Assembly (NCBI GenBank): GCA_016187925.1
Contig: JACPIS010000037.1
Span: 62,001-126,000 of the forward strand
Length of the DNA stretch: 64,000 nucleotides
Direction: 5' to 3'
From: Opitutia bacterium
GTDB lineage: Bacteria; Verrucomicrobiota; Verrucomicrobiia; Opitutales; Opitutaceae
Below the pieces are notes generated by a model. It was not told the origin of the DNA and did not search any database. It worked only from the letters and a program-made list of their open reading frames with translations. Below, piece by piece: positions 1 through 9,355 of the stretch. The position numbers and the translations under genes were made by a program. Position 1 is the stretch's first letter. Each line of letters opens with the position of its first letter.

Positions 1-429
1 GAGCGTCTCGCTGAACGGCATCGGCTGCCCGGCGTAGAGCGAGGAGGAGGACGCGAGGACGAATTTCTTTACACCGTGCCGGCGCATCAGCTCGAGCAGA
101 TTGAGCGTGCCGTCGACGTTCGTGGTGAAATAGACGCGCGGCGCCTCGATGCTGGCACGCACGCCGGCGCGGGCGGCGAGGTTGATGACGGCGTCGAAGC
201 GGTGCGCGGCGAACACGGGCTCGAGCGCCGCGGACTGCTCGATGTCGCCGCGCACGAAGGTGAACCCCGGCTGCGCGCGCAAGCGGGCCAGCCGGTGCTC
301 CTTCAGGCGGACGTCGTAGTAGTCGTTGAGATTGTCGAGGCCGACGACGGCATGGCCGGCGTCGAGCAGCAGCTCGACGGTGCGCGCGGCGATGAACCCG
401 GCGGCTCCGGTGACGAGGTAGGTGGCCAT
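1..429 (-). CDS. NAD-dependent sugar-nucleotide epimerase/dehydratase, N-terminal part
   Basis: The first 143 residues of a short-chain dehydrogenase-type sugar-nucleotide epimerase are present; the rest lies beyond the left edge. The Rossmann dinucleotide motif GAAGFIA is at residues 8-14, a D-N-L-N-D-Y-Y acidic stretch follows strand beta-2, and the SSSSLYAG segment fits the strand before the catalytic YxxxK, which is outside the window. The D-N-L-N-D-Y-Y-D pattern resembles UDP-glucuronate 4-epimerases, but the substrate cannot be fixed from this part. The start is the ATG at 429. The gene follows the TPR gene closely on the same strand. Confidence 0.85.
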   Translation of the reverse strand, partial: MATYLVTGAAGFIAARTVELLLDAGHAVVGLDNLNDYYDVRLKEHRLARLRAQPGFTFVRGDIEQSAALEPVFAAHRFDAVINLAARAGVRASIEAPRVYFTTNVDGTLNLLELMRRHGVKKFVLASSSSLYAGQPMPFSETL

Positions 430-432
430 GGA

Positions 433-807
433 TCAGCTCTGGGGCTTGAGCTTTTCGAGCAGCTGCTGGAAGCCGGGCGTGTCCTTCAGGCTCTCGAGGT
501 CGGGATCGCGCAGCATCCAGTTGAGATCGGAGTAGCCGAGCGAGACGGCCTTGCGCAGGGTGCGGAGGGCGTCGGCGCGGCGCTTGCTCAGGGCGAGGCT
601 GCAGGCGAGGTTGTAGTGGGCGGTGGCGTTGTCCGGCAGGAGGCGGACGAGTTTGCGGTCCATGCGCAGGCCGTCGGCGATGCGTCCGGTCTTGGTGTAG
701 AGCCCGCCGAGCAGCTCGATGACGTCGGTGTAGGCCGGCACGCGGCGGTGGACCGACTCGTAGAAGGAAATATCGAAGGAGGGATCGTTCTTGGGTTGGC
801 GGGCCAT
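433..807 (-). CDS. small TPR-repeat protein
   Basis: A 124-residue soluble protein with tetratricopeptide-like helix pairs in the middle, for example around ATAHYNLACSLALSKRRADAL and the following ALRTLRKAVSLGY. It carries no signal peptide and no catalytic motif, so a protein-protein interaction role is the most one can infer. The ATG at 807 lies 2 bp after the stop of the Fur-family gene, and the stop lies 3 bp before the epimerase start. The three genes therefore look like one transcript. The partner protein is unknown. Confidence 0.7.
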   Translation of the reverse strand: MARQPKNDPSFDISFYESVHRRVPAYTDVIELLGGLYTKTGRIADGLRMDRKLVRLLPDNATAHYNLACSLALSKRRADALRTLRKAVSLGYSDLNWMLRDPDLESLKDTPGFQQLLEKLKPQS

Positions 808-809
808 GA

Positions 810-1277
810 CTACTTGCGGGCGCGGTTGGGGCAGCGGCCGTGCTGGCGGAACGCGATGCATTGCGCGCTGACCTGCAGGCGCTGCGAGACGGGTTTCAGG
901 CCGAGCTTCGAGGAAACCGTGCTGCCGTACCATTCCATGAACGGGGCGCTGATCTCGAAAATCTTGTCGCAGTCGACGCACACGACCTGGGCAACCTGCG
1001 AACCGGTGTCGCCGACGCGGAGGTAGTATTTTTCGCCCTTGCCGATGTCGACCTCGCGGAGCAGATGGCTCTCGGTCATGATCGGCAATGTGCGGTAGAT
1101 GGTGGCCCGCGACACGGAGTCGTCGATTGCGCGGGCGTGGTCGAGCAGTTCCTCGGCGGTGAAGTGCTCCTTCTGCGCGAAGGCGGCGTCGAAGATCGCC
1201 AGACGCTGGTTGGTCACGCGGAGTCCCTTCTCGGACAGGTAGGCTTGGAATTTTTCGCGGGAGGCTTCGACGCTCAC
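810..1277 (-). CDS. Fur-family metal or peroxide-responsive repressor
   Basis: A 155-residue protein of usual Fur length. The winged-helix recognition segment [10 protein letters not shown] is at residues 55-64. A metal-site pair CVDC is at residues 100-103, with further cysteines at 140 and 149. Fur, Zur and PerR cannot be told apart from this alone. I chose the GTG at 1277 because the reading frame upstream loses all family similarity; no ATG fits and no clear Shine-Dalgarno sequence is visible. The gene is divergent from priA, and the roughly 117 bp between them must hold both promoters. Confidence 0.85.
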   Translation of the reverse strand: MSVEASREKFQAYLSEKGLRVTNQRLAIFDAAFAQKEHFTAEELLDHARAIDDSVSRATIYRTLPIMTESHLLREVDIGKGEKYYLRVGDTGSQVAQVVCVDCDKIFEISAPFMEWYGSTVSSKLGLKPVSQRLQVSAQCIAFRQHGRCPNRARK

Positions 1278-1394
1278 GGGCCGAGTGTCGCGCGCGGGTT
1301 TTCCGACTGTCAACTCATCTATTGTCCGCCCCGGGCGCGCGGCCCGGCGCGAAACGCGTTGCCAGCCCGCCGCGCGCCGCCAATCACTGGGGCG

Positions 1395-3626
1395 ATGATC
1401 GTGGGTGTCCAACCGCTGGCGGGCTTCGACAAGCTCCTGCACTACCGGGTGCCGGAGGCTTTGCGCGCGCACCTGCGGCCGGGCCAGCTCGTGCGCATCC
1501 CGATCGTCAACCGCCAGCATCTGGGCCTCGTGCTCGAGACCGACGCCGTGCCCGACGTGCCGGTGGAGAAACTGAAGTCGGTCAGCGGCATCCTGCACGA
1601 TTACCCGGCGCTGACCCCGGACCTGCTCGACCTCGCGCGCTGGATGCACGGCTACTACGCCGCGCGCATGGAGGCGGTGCTGGAGGCCATGATCCCCGCC
1701 GCCGTGCGCGACGGGGCACGGCTCAAGCAGGAGAAATACCTCGCGCCCGCCCGCGCGCTCACGCCCGACGAGCACGCCGCCCTCGCGCGCAAAGCCCCGA
1801 AGCAGGCCCGGCTCTACGATTTCCTGAAACAGCAGTTCCACCCGGTGAAGAAGTCGCTCGTGCTCTCGCGGCTCGACACGACCGCCGCCGTGGCCGCCGC
1901 GCTGGTCAAGAATGGTCTCGTGCGCGAGGAGGCGCGGCACGTCGAGCGCGTGGCCTACGCCGACGGCTGGTCGGGCGGCGAGGTCGTCGCCGCGCAGCCA
2001 CCGAAGCTCAACGAGGAGCAGTCCGCGGTCGTGGGCTCGGTCTCGGGCAGTCTGGCGAAGGGGAAATTCGCGGTGCACCTGCTGCACGGCGTCACCGGGT
2101 CGGGCAAGACCGAGGTTTATCTGCGCGCGGTCGAGGAAGTGCTCGCCGCTGGCGGCAGCGCGATCTACCTCGTGCCCGAGGTGGCGCTCACGCCGCAGAC
2201 GGTGGCGCGGTTGCGCGGACGCTTCGAGGCCGCGGGCCATCAGACCGTCGTCTGGCACAGCCACCTGAGCGAGGGCGAACGGCTCGACGGCTGGACCGCG
2301 CTGGCGTCCGGCCGGGCCAGGGTGGTGGTCGGCGCGCGCTCGGCGGTGTTCGCGCCGGTGCACAACCTGCGGCTCATCGTCGTCGATGAGGAACACGAAC
2401 CGGCCTACAAGCAGGACGAGACGCCGCGTTACCACGGTCGCGACGTGGCGGTCTACCGCGCGAAGCTCGCGGGCGCCGTCTGCCTGCTCGGCTCGGCCAC
2501 GCCGTCGCTCGAGTCCGTCGCCAACGTCCGCGCGGGCAAATACCACCTCAACACGCTGACCAAGCGCGTCGACGACAAGCAGCTGCCCGACATCCATGTC
2601 GTCGACATGCGCGTCGAGATCATGCGCACGCGCGGCATGGTCACGCTGTCGCGCCTGCTGGTCGACCACATGCACCGGCGCTTCGAGCGCAAGGAGCAGA
2701 TCATCCTTTTCATCAACCGTCGCGGCTACTCGTCGAGCATGCTCTGCCGGAAGTGCGGCCACGTGGAGGAATGCCCGCATTGCAGCGTGGCGATGACCTA
2801 CCACCGCGCCGATGAGACGTTGAAGTGCCATCTGTGCGGCCACCAGCGCGGCGCTCCGGCCGTGTGCCCGAAGTGCGCGGCGCCCGACATCCGCTGGCGC
2901 GGACTCGGCACGCAGCGGGTCGAGGAGGCCGTGCGCCGCGTGCTGCCGCGCGCGCGGTTGGAGCGCATGGACACCGACACAATGTCCAAGAAGCACCGCT
3001 TCCGGCAGATTTTGTCGGACTTCCGCGCCGGCAAGATCGATATCCTCATCGGCACGCAGATGATCGGCAAGGGGCTGGACTTTCCCAACGTCACGCTCGT
3101 CGGGCTGGTCGACGCCGATCTCTCGATGCACGTGCCGGATTTCCGGGCCAATGAGCGCACGTTCCAGCTCCTCGTGCAGGTGGCCGGCCGCGCCGGTCGT
3201 GGTGATCGCGCGGGCGAGGTGGTCGTGCAGACCTTCACCCCGCAGTCGGGTGCGATCCAGTTTGCCCGGCACGCGGACTTCAACGGCTTCGCCGACACCG
3301 AGCTGGCGATGCGAAAGAGTTTTCAGTATCCGCCTTACCGGCATCTCATCCACCACCTCTTCCGCGGACCGAACCCGGAGAAGATCAAGTTCTACTCCGA
3401 GCACTGGGTGAAGAAGGTCGAAGCCGCGCTGGGCAACGCGGTGGAGATCCGCGGGCCGTCCGCCGCGCCGATCGAGAAGGTGAAGGACGAATACCGCTAT
3501 CAGGTCTGGTATTTCACGCACCGCACCCAGAAGGTCGTGACCGAGCTCGTGAAACTGCAGAGCGAATTCGCATGGCCCGAGGACGTCACGCAGGTGCTCG
3601 ACGTCGACCCGATGAGCCTCGTCTGA
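1395..3626 (+). CDS. priA: primosomal protein N', replication restart helicase PriA
   Basis: A 743-residue protein of normal PriA length. An N-terminal fork-binding domain is followed by helicase motif I ([12 protein letters not shown], near residue 235) and a DEEH box near residue 331. Paired CxxC zinc motifs lie between about residues 452 and 494 ([13 protein letters not shown], then CHLCG and CPKC). The later motifs GTQMIGKG and [11 protein letters not shown] complete the DExH helicase. PriA reloads the replisome at stalled forks. The ATG at 1395 begins [11 protein letters not shown], the expected PriA N-terminus. It converges on the nitrate cluster, with an inverted repeat between the two ends. 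Confidence 0.97.
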   Translation: MIVGVQPLAGFDKLLHYRVPEALRAHLRPGQLVRIPIVNRQHLGLVLETDAVPDVPVEKLKSVSGILHDYPALTPDLLDLARWMHGYYAARMEAVLEAMIPAAVRDGARLKQEKYLAPARALTPDEHAALARKAPKQARLYDFLKQQFHPVKKSLVLSRLDTTAAVAAALVKNGLVREEARHVERVAYADGWSGGEVVAAQPPKLNEEQSAVVGSVSGSLAKGKFAVHLLHGVTGSGKTEVYLRAVEEVLAAGGSAIYLVPEVALTPQTVARLRGRFEAAGHQTVVWHSHLSEGERLDGWTALASGRARVVVGARSAVFAPVHNLRLIVVDEEHEPAYKQDETPRYHGRDVAVYRAKLAGAVCLLGSATPSLESVANVRAGKYHLNTLTKRVDDKQLPDIHVVDMRVEIMRTRGMVTLSRLLVDHMHRRFERKEQIILFINRRGYSSSMLCRKCGHVEECPHCSVAMTYHRADETLKCHLCGHQRGAPAVCPKCAAPDIRWRGLGTQRVEEAVRRVLPRARLERMDTDTMSKKHRFRQILSDFRAGKIDILIGTQMIGKGLDFPNVTLVGLVDADLSMHVPDFRANERTFQLLVQVAGRAGRGDRAGEVVVQTFTPQSGAIQFARHADFNGFADTELAMRKSFQYPPYRHLIHHLFRGPNPEKIKFYSEHWVKKVEAALGNAVEIRGPSAAPIEKVKDEYRYQVWYFTHRTQKVVTELVKLQSEFAWPEDVTQVLDVDPMSLV

Positions 3627-3794
3627 GGGGCGGACGAACCAGAGTTCATTCGCCGCGGGTCCGATACTCCGGAGCTCGCTCCGGCCTGGTCGCGTTGTAG
3701 GAGCCTGCTTGCAGGCGTTAGGGAACGCGCACCGACGGATTCTGCGCTGAGTCGCCTGCAAGCAGGCTCCTACACGAAAAAATCGCGGGCTGCG
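3627..3794. repeat. intergenic region with a large inverted repeat between convergent priA and mobA
   Basis: The segment between two gene ends contains perfect 21-bp arms at 3697-3717 and 3753-3773 (core GGAGCCTGCTTGCAGGC), separated by 35 bp. A second small palindrome, CCGGAGCTCGCTCCGG, is at 3668-3683, and a weaker hairpin lies at 3629-3654. The arms are themselves partly palindromic, as in REP or BIME elements. This sequence family differs from the RAYT-linked family near 22.5 kb. It could terminate transcription from both sides. Confidence 0.75.
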
Positions 3795-4364
3795 TCAGGC
3801 CACGTCCGCCGGCGTGTTCCAATTGGCGACCCGCGCCTGGTCGGCGCGTCGCAACGGAACGGACGTCATCAGCCCGCGCCGCACCAACGTCGTGAGCAAT
3901 TGCTGCAACGAGAATTTTTCTGCGGCCAGTCGCTTCACGATCTCCGGCAGCGCCGCGCGCGGGTAGATCGCCGCCAGCGGTTCGTAGCCGTCAGGCGTGC
4001 GCACCACGGCGCCGCGGTCGACGTGGCAATGGCGCGCGAGTCGGCCGAACCAGTCGGCGTCGATGCCCGGCATGTCGACCGCCAGCACGGCGAGCCACGG
4101 CGGCTCGCAGGCAGAGAGCGCGGCATGCAATCCTGCCAGCGGACCCGCGTCGCACACGGTGTCGCGCACGACGCGCCGACGCAGCGCCCGCTGGCCCGGC
4201 GCCTGCACGAGCAAAACGGGTTTCGCGCCGGCTTGCGCGAGCACGCCGAGTTGGCGGCGCCACAGCGGTTGACCGTCGACGCGGAGCAGCGCCTTGTTGC
4301 GGCCCATGCGACTCGACTTGCCGCCGGCCAGCACCGCGCCGCCGAGTTGTCCGGCGAGCTTCAT
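3795..4364 (-). CDS. mobA: molybdenum cofactor guanylyltransferase MobA
   Basis: A 189-residue nucleotidyltransferase that would attach GMP to molybdopterin. The signature LAGGKSSRMGRNKALL spans about residues 12-27, and VDMPGID carries the metal-binding aspartate. The ATG at 4364 shares one base with the TGA of the MOSC gene, which indicates translational coupling. It is the last gene of the nitrate cluster, which fits a role in making the bis-MGD cofactor of the nitrate reductase encoded upstream at 5625-7859. Confidence 0.9.
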   Translation of the reverse strand: MKLAGQLGGAVLAGGKSSRMGRNKALLRVDGQPLWRRQLGVLAQAGAKPVLLVQAPGQRALRRRVVRDTVCDAGPLAGLHAALSACEPPWLAVLAVDMPGIDADWFGRLARHCHVDRGAVVRTPDGYEPLAAIYPRAALPEIVKRLAAEKFSLQQLLTTLVRRGLMTSVPLRRADQARVANWNTPADVA

Positions 4365-4822
4365 CAGCCGGTGCGGAGCCAGCCGCCGCCCAGCACGCGG
4401 CAGCGGAGACCGCCGCGGCCCTTGAGCCACTCCTCGGCGCCCGGAGCCACCACCTTGTCCATCCAGTGGCACGGCCGGCATTCCTCCATGCCCTCGAATT
4501 CCACGCCCTGCAGGGTGAAACGCTCGCCGATCAGCGCGTTGAGGTCGACGCCCTCGGAGATGATGTTGCGGCGGAACACGGAGGCGGGCAGCTCTGCCAG
4601 GTTGAACATCCGGCGCAGCTCGTCGTAGATCTCCGTCGCAAAAAAAGTGGCCTGCCCCTTGTACTCCGGCCGGTAACCGTAGAAGCGGTCGCCCCGCAGG
4701 CCGTAGCCGGCCACGCACTCGACCTCCGGCACCTCGACAACCGGGTGGGTGCCGGCGGGCTTGCCGTAGTTGCCGAAAAAATTATGGCCCGGCGAAATGA
4801 AGATGTGCCGCACGTGGAGCAT
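4364..4822 (-). CDS. MOSC domain protein
   Basis: A 152-residue protein consisting of one MOSC (molybdenum cofactor sulfurase C-terminal) domain. The motif MEECRPCHWM supplies the conserved cysteines, and an earlier GLRGDRFYGY loop fits the fold. MOSC proteins bind or modify molybdenum cofactors. Its position between cobA and mobA suggests work on the nitrate reductase cofactor, although the exact chemistry is not established for this subfamily. Start and stop overlap both neighbours (ATGA with cobA, one base with mobA), so the three are co-translated. Confidence 0.85.
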   Translation of the reverse strand: MLHVRHIFISPGHNFFGNYGKPAGTHPVVEVPEVECVAGYGLRGDRFYGYRPEYKGQATFFATEIYDELRRMFNLAELPASVFRRNIISEGVDLNALIGERFTLQGVEFEGMEECRPCHWMDKVVAPGAEEWLKGRGGLRCRVLGGGWLRTG

Positions 4823-5628
4823 CAGGCCGGACTCAAAGCGAGCGCCGCGGCGCGGGCAACCGGTTTTCCGGCGGGGCGCGGGCCTGCTTCGCCCGGGCTG
4901 CGGGCGACTTCGCCGACGATGATCAGGAGCGGGGCGGAGGGCGCGGCGGCTTCTGCCACCGCCGCCATCGTGCCGAGCGTGGCCGGCAGAATTTGCTGTT
5001 CCGCCGTGGCCGCTGCGGCGACGAGCAGGACGGGCGTGTCGGCGGGCAGGCCGCCCGCCTGCAGTTCCGCGGAAATCTTCGCCGCGCGGCGCCGGCCCAT
5101 GTAGATGCAGAGCGTGGCGTCGAGCTTCGCGTAGTCGGCCCAGCGCGTGACGCGGCCGGGCAGGTCGGGTGCCTCGTGTCCGGTGGCGAGCAACACGGCT
5201 TGGCTCAGCCCGCGCTCGGTCAACGGCACTTGCGCCGCGGCGGCTGCGGCCACGGCCGCCGTGACGCCCGGCACCACCTCGCAGGGCACGCCGGCGGCGG
5301 CCAGCGCCGCGAGTTCCTCACCGCCGCGGCCGAACACGAGCGGGTCGCCGCCCTTCAGCCGCACGACGCGCCGGCCGGCGCGCGCCAGCCGCACCAGCAG
5401 CGCGTTGATCTCGGATTGGGGGCGGCACGCCCGGCCGCAGCGCTTGCCGACATCGAGCAGCTCCGCGCCGGGCCGCGCCCACGCCAGCACCTCGACGGGA
5501 CTCAGGGCGTCATGCACAAGGGCGTCGGCGGTCTCGATGAGACGGCGCGCCTTCAGCGTAAGCAGCTCGGGATCACCCGGGCCGGCGCCGACGAGCCAGA
5601 CGAAACCCAATTTGGACAGACGGGTCAT
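4822..5628 (-). CDS. cobA: uroporphyrinogen-III C-methyltransferase (siroheme synthesis)
   Basis: A 268-residue SUMT that would methylate uroporphyrinogen III twice to precorrin-2, the route to siroheme. Family motifs are [16 protein letters not shown] near residue 12, [16 protein letters not shown] near residue 100, and VVPGVTAA after it. It has only the methyltransferase domain, so the oxidase/ferrochelatase (CysG N-terminal) function must lie elsewhere. It overlaps the nitrate reductase gene by ATGA and is well placed to supply siroheme to NirA. Confidence 0.93.
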   Translation of the reverse strand: MTRLSKLGFVWLVGAGPGDPELLTLKARRLIETADALVHDALSPVEVLAWARPGAELLDVGKRCGRACRPQSEINALLVRLARAGRRVVRLKGGDPLVFGRGGEELAALAAAGVPCEVVPGVTAAVAAAAAAQVPLTERGLSQAVLLATGHEAPDLPGRVTRWADYAKLDATLCIYMGRRRAAKISAELQAGGLPADTPVLLVAAAATAEQQILPATLGTMAAVAEAAAPSAPLLIIVGEVARSPGEAGPRPAGKPVARAAALALSPA

Positions 5629-7859
5629 GTGCTCCTCCGTTCCTGGATGGCGCGCTTCAGGCGGACGGCGCAGGCCTTGTAGCTGGGCTGGCGCGAGTGG
5701 GGATCGAAGGCCGCGAAAGTCAGGCGGTTCACCTGGTCGTCGTGCATGGGGATGAAAACCTGTCCGGCCTGCACGGTCGGCGTGACCACCGCGGTCGCGC
5801 GCATCTCGCCGCGGCGCGATTGGATGAGCACGCGGTCGCCGGCGCGGATGACGAGGCGGCGGGCGTCGACGGGGTTGATCTCGATGATCGCGCCGCGCGG
5901 CGCGAGCTTGCGCAGCACGGCGCTCTTGTCGGTGCGCGAGCCGGTGTGCCATTGCGCGGAGGTGCCGCGGCCGGTCAGCAGCAGGAACGGATAAGAGCCG
6001 TCGGGCTCCTCCGGCATCGGGCGCGGATGGTCGAAGACGAAGCGCGCGCGCCGGCGCGGCGTGAAGAAGCGCCCGTCGGCGAACAGCCGGCGCTGCCGCT
6101 GGGGCGCCCGGCCGCTGGCGGCCATTTCGCTGGCCTCGGTCCACGGCCACTGGATGCCGCGGGCCTCCGCCAGATGGGCGTAGTCGCGCACGCCGGAGAA
6201 ATCACAGGGCTGTCCGCGCGAGAGCTCCTTGAGCAGTTGGAAAACGGCCTCGGGCGACGACCAGCGCGCGAACATTTTGCCGCAGCCCCAGTATTCCGCG
6301 ATGAGCTTGAAGATGGCGAAGTCGCTCAGCGCGGCGCCCGGCGCGCGGGCGACCTTGCGCACGAGGCCGAGCCGCCGCTCCGAGTTGATGAGCACGCCCT
6401 CCTTCTCGCCCCAGCCGGCCGCGGGCAGGATGAGGTCGGCCAGCTGCGCGGTGCGTGTCGTGGCGTACATGTCCTGCACGACGAGAAATTCCAGTTTCGA
6501 ACGCAGCGCGGCGAGCCGCCCCTGGTTGATCCACGAATGCGCGGGGTCGGTCGCGATCACCCACAGGCCGCGGATCTGGCCCGACTCGATGCCGTCGACG
6601 ATCTGGTCGTAGGCCCAGCTCTTGGCGGAAGGAATGAGCGCCGCGTCGAGGCCGAGGACGCGGGCGACGTGCGCGCGGTGTTCCGCGTCGGCGAAATCGT
6701 AGCCGCCGAGCAGCGAAGTGGCGTTGCCATACAGGCGCGAACCCATCGCGTTGCACTGGCCGGTGATGGAGTTCGGGCCCGTGCCGGGGCGGCCGATCTG
6801 GCCGGTGAGCAACGCGAGGTTGATGATGGCCTGCGCGGTGCGGGTCGATTCGTGGCCCTGGTTGACGCCCATCGTCCACCAGTACGACACGCGCTTCTCG
6901 CGATCCGCGAGGGCGGCGGCGAACTGTTCCAATTCCTCCGGTGTCAGGCCGGTGGCGGCGCAGACGCGCGACGGTGGAAAATCCCGGACGTGCAGCGCGA
7001 ACGCTTCGTAGCCATCGGTCGAGGCGCGGATGAACGCCTCGTCGGCGGCGCCGCGGTTGATCAGCAGATGGGCGAGGCCGTAGAGCAGCGTGAGGTCGCT
7101 CTTCGGCTGGATCGCGTAGTGTCGCCCGGCGGCCATCGCCGTTTCCGTGCGACGCGGGTCGACGACGATGACGAGCGGCTGGCGCCGGCTGCTCATCACG
7201 CGCTGCCACATGATGGGGTGCGCGATGCAGGGATTCGCGCCGATGAACACCAGCACGTCGCTCTCCTCGAAGTCGGCGTAGGTGAACGGCGGCGCGTCGA
7301 AGCCGAACGACTCCTTGTAGGCGACGTGCGTGGTGGCCATGCACTGCCGGGTGTTGGAGTCGAGGTGAAGCAGGCCCATGCCGAACTTCGTCAACGCGCC
7401 GAGCAGCGCCATTTCCTCCGTCACGATCTGGCCGGTGCTGAGCACCGCGACGCTGTGCGGGCCGTGGCGGGCCTGCACGTGCTTGAGCCGGCCGCAAAAC
7501 GTCCGCAGTGCCTGCTCCCAGCCGACAGGGGCGAAGCGTCCGCCGGCGGCGCGGAGCAGCGGCGTCGTCACGCGGTCCGCCGCCGCGAGCGGGGCGAGCG
7601 CCTCCCAGCCCTTGGGGCAGGCCATGCCGAGGTTGACGGGATAATCCGGGTCGGGCGTCAGGTTCACCGCCTGTCCGGCGGCATCGAGATGCACGCGCAG
7701 CGAGCAACCGGTGCTGCAGAACCCGCAGACCGTGTTCGTCGTGGAAACCGGTTTCAGCCGCGCCGGCACGCGGCCGAGTCCGAAGTCGCCCGGCCGCAGC
7801 ACGAGCTCGCTGGTCATCGGGCCTTCGTGGGCGCGCAGGAGATTTTCCAGCGGCTTCAT
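5625..7859 (-). CDS. nasA: assimilatory nitrate reductase, molybdopterin catalytic subunit
   Basis: A 744-residue Mo-bisMGD oxidoreductase. A [4Fe-4S] site is formed by Cys45, Cys48, Cys52 and Cys81 (CGFCSTGC, then ACPKG). The core has segments such as [20 protein letters not shown] and [13 protein letters not shown], which match NasA/NarB-type enzymes. There is no twin-arginine leader, so it should be cytoplasmic and assimilatory. Unlike many NasA proteins it has no C-terminal BFD-like iron-sulfur domain. Met15 is an alternative start. It overlaps the DmsBC-like gene upstream and cobA downstream, each by ATGA, which argues for fixed stoichiometry. Confidence 0.92.
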   Translation of the reverse strand: MKPLENLLRAHEGPMTSELVLRPGDFGLGRVPARLKPVSTTNTVCGFCSTGCSLRVHLDAAGQAVNLTPDPDYPVNLGMACPKGWEALAPLAAADRVTTPLLRAAGGRFAPVGWEQALRTFCGRLKHVQARHGPHSVAVLSTGQIVTEEMALLGALTKFGMGLLHLDSNTRQCMATTHVAYKESFGFDAPPFTYADFEESDVLVFIGANPCIAHPIMWQRVMSSRRQPLVIVVDPRRTETAMAAGRHYAIQPKSDLTLLYGLAHLLINRGAADEAFIRASTDGYEAFALHVRDFPPSRVCAATGLTPEELEQFAAALADREKRVSYWWTMGVNQGHESTRTAQAIINLALLTGQIGRPGTGPNSITGQCNAMGSRLYGNATSLLGGYDFADAEHRAHVARVLGLDAALIPSAKSWAYDQIVDGIESGQIRGLWVIATDPAHSWINQGRLAALRSKLEFLVVQDMYATTRTAQLADLILPAAGWGEKEGVLINSERRLGLVRKVARAPGAALSDFAIFKLIAEYWGCGKMFARWSSPEAVFQLLKELSRGQPCDFSGVRDYAHLAEARGIQWPWTEASEMAASGRAPQRQRRLFADGRFFTPRRRARFVFDHPRPMPEEPDGSYPFLLLTGRGTSAQWHTGSRTDKSAVLRKLAPRGAIIEINPVDARRLVIRAGDRVLIQSRRGEMRATAVVTPTVQAGQVFIPMHDDQVNRLTFAAFDPHSRQPSYKACAVRLKRAIQERRST

Positions 7860-9346
7860 GCAGGCGTGCTTCCGGTGGCCGGTTGCGGCTGGCCCGGCAT
7901 CTTGGGCGCGTCGACCGAGCGGAAGAACAGATAGCGCTCCGCCAGTTCGCCGGCGAGTGCCGCCGAAAGTGTCATATAATAGATGACACTTTCCTCGGAG
8001 CCGTACAGCAGGCCGCAGAGCGCGGCGGCGCCGAGGGCGAAGCGCAGATGGGTGGCGCGGCGGAGGGGGCCGCGCAAGAGTTGCGCCGCCGTGCTGCGGT
8101 CGCGGAGCGTGGTGAGTTCAAAAAGCAGCTTGGCGGTGAGCACGAACGCGGCGGCGCGCGGGGTGGCGACGGCCAGCGCCAGCACGGCGCCGGTGCCGAA
8201 GAAGCGCGGCAGCGTCTGCGCCAGGCGCCACGCGGCACGGTGCGTGTCGACGTAGATCATCACCGAGCAGAGCAATCCGGCGAAGCCGGTGAGCGCGGCC
8301 AGCGGGCGAAAGAACGGTTCGGACAACGCCAGCGCAGTGATGCCAAACCACAGGCCGAAGAGCACGGCTTCGCGGGAGAACCACGAGTGTTGCAAGCCGA
8401 GGAAGACGCGCCACGCGCGCAGCGGCCGCCCGAGGTGGAACGTGGCGGCGGCGAGTCCCGCGAGTCCTGTCGCCCAGGGCAGCCAGCGTGCAGGTACTGC
8501 GACAGCGAAGGGTGTCAGGGAGAGAATTTGGAAAACGATGGCGGACGGCAGCAACGTGAGCATGACGACCAGCGGCCAGTGCGGCGGTTGCGGTCGCAGC
8601 GCATGGGCATCGGCCGCGTGGGCATCGGCGGGGAGTGGTAGACGCGAGACGTAGCGCGTGGTCGGTTGCGTGAACGCCGGGTCGGGTGCGGCGGCGAGGA
8701 AGTGCGACGTGTCGGCGCACGGACCGCCGGCCGTGCGCGTGACGCTGACCGCGACGATGCGGATGGCGTGCGTGGGGCAGGCTTGGACGCAGGCCGGGGC
8801 CTCGCCATGCGCGAGACGCTGGTGGCACATGTCGCACTTGCGCACGATGCCGAGGCGCTCGTTGTACTTCGGCACGTCGTACGGACATTTCAGGATGCAG
8901 TATTGGCAGCCGATGCACTGGTCATCGAGGTGGCGGACGATGCCCGTGCGCGGATCCTTTTCGTAGGCGAGGACGGGGCAACCCTCGAGGCAGCCCGGGT
9001 CGGCGCAGTGATGGCAGGCGGTGGTGACGGTCTGCTGGTAAGGCGCGGCCGGCGTGCCGCCGAGGATGACGCCGGTGTCGCGCCAGGCTTCGGAGTCGTC
9101 CAGACCGTTGAGCGAATGGCAGGCGGCGACGCAGGCCTTGCAGCCGGTGCAGGCGTCGAGATCGACCTCGAAGGCGTATTGCTCGCCCGGCCCGGGCGCG
9201 GTCAGCGGGATCAGGTCGCGATAGACCGGGGCGAGCGCCGGGGCCGTCCCGCCTCCATGCGTGCCCGGGAAACGCGCCACCGGGGTCTGCAGCCGTCGCT
9301 GCTCCTCCAGGTAGGCGTCGATGATTGTTTTGCCATCGGCGACCAA
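7856..9346 (-). CDS. fused DmsB-like ferredoxin and DmsC-like membrane anchor
   Basis: A 496-residue fusion. Residues about 60-210 carry four [4Fe-4S] cysteine clusters ([37 protein letters not shown], and CDMC with ACVQACP). The remainder is about eight hydrophobic helices typical of the DmsC/NrfD-type quinol-oxidising anchor. In DMSO reductases these are separate subunits. Its position directly before the nitrate reductase gene suggests it passes quinol electrons to that enzyme. The start appears to be TTG at 9346, 9 bp after the preceding stop, because no ATG or GTG fits. Confidence 0.88.
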   Translation of the reverse strand: MVADGKTIIDAYLEEQRRLQTPVARFPGTHGGGTAPALAPVYRDLIPLTAPGPGEQYAFEVDLDACTGCKACVAACHSLNGLDDSEAWRDTGVILGGTPAAPYQQTVTTACHHCADPGCLEGCPVLAYEKDPRTGIVRHLDDQCIGCQYCILKCPYDVPKYNERLGIVRKCDMCHQRLAHGEAPACVQACPTHAIRIVAVSVTRTAGGPCADTSHFLAAAPDPAFTQPTTRYVSRLPLPADAHAADAHALRPQPPHWPLVVMLTLLPSAIVFQILSLTPFAVAVPARWLPWATGLAGLAAATFHLGRPLRAWRVFLGLQHSWFSREAVLFGLWFGITALALSEPFFRPLAALTGFAGLLCSVMIYVDTHRAAWRLAQTLPRFFGTGAVLALAVATPRAAAFVLTAKLLFELTTLRDRSTAAQLLRGPLRRATHLRFALGAAALCGLLYGSEESVIYYMTLSAALAGELAERYLFFRSVDAPKMPGQPQPATGSTPA

Positions 9347-9355
9347 GGTGACGGC

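Noticed and set aside
3661-3690. The small palindrome CCGGAGCTCGCTCCGG as an intrinsic terminator
   Set aside because: It has no following T-run on either strand. It is listed only as part of the repeat region.
810-3761. A 983-codon open frame on the minus strand across priA
   Set aside because: Only its last 155 codons (the Fur-family gene) show protein-like features. The rest mirrors priA codon structure in GC-rich DNA and has no family motif.
4822-6150. Extension of cobA to 442 residues
   Set aside because: Upstream codons are out of frame with the nitrate reductase gene they overlap and lack SUMT similarity. The ATG at 5628 with ATGA overlap is the natural start.
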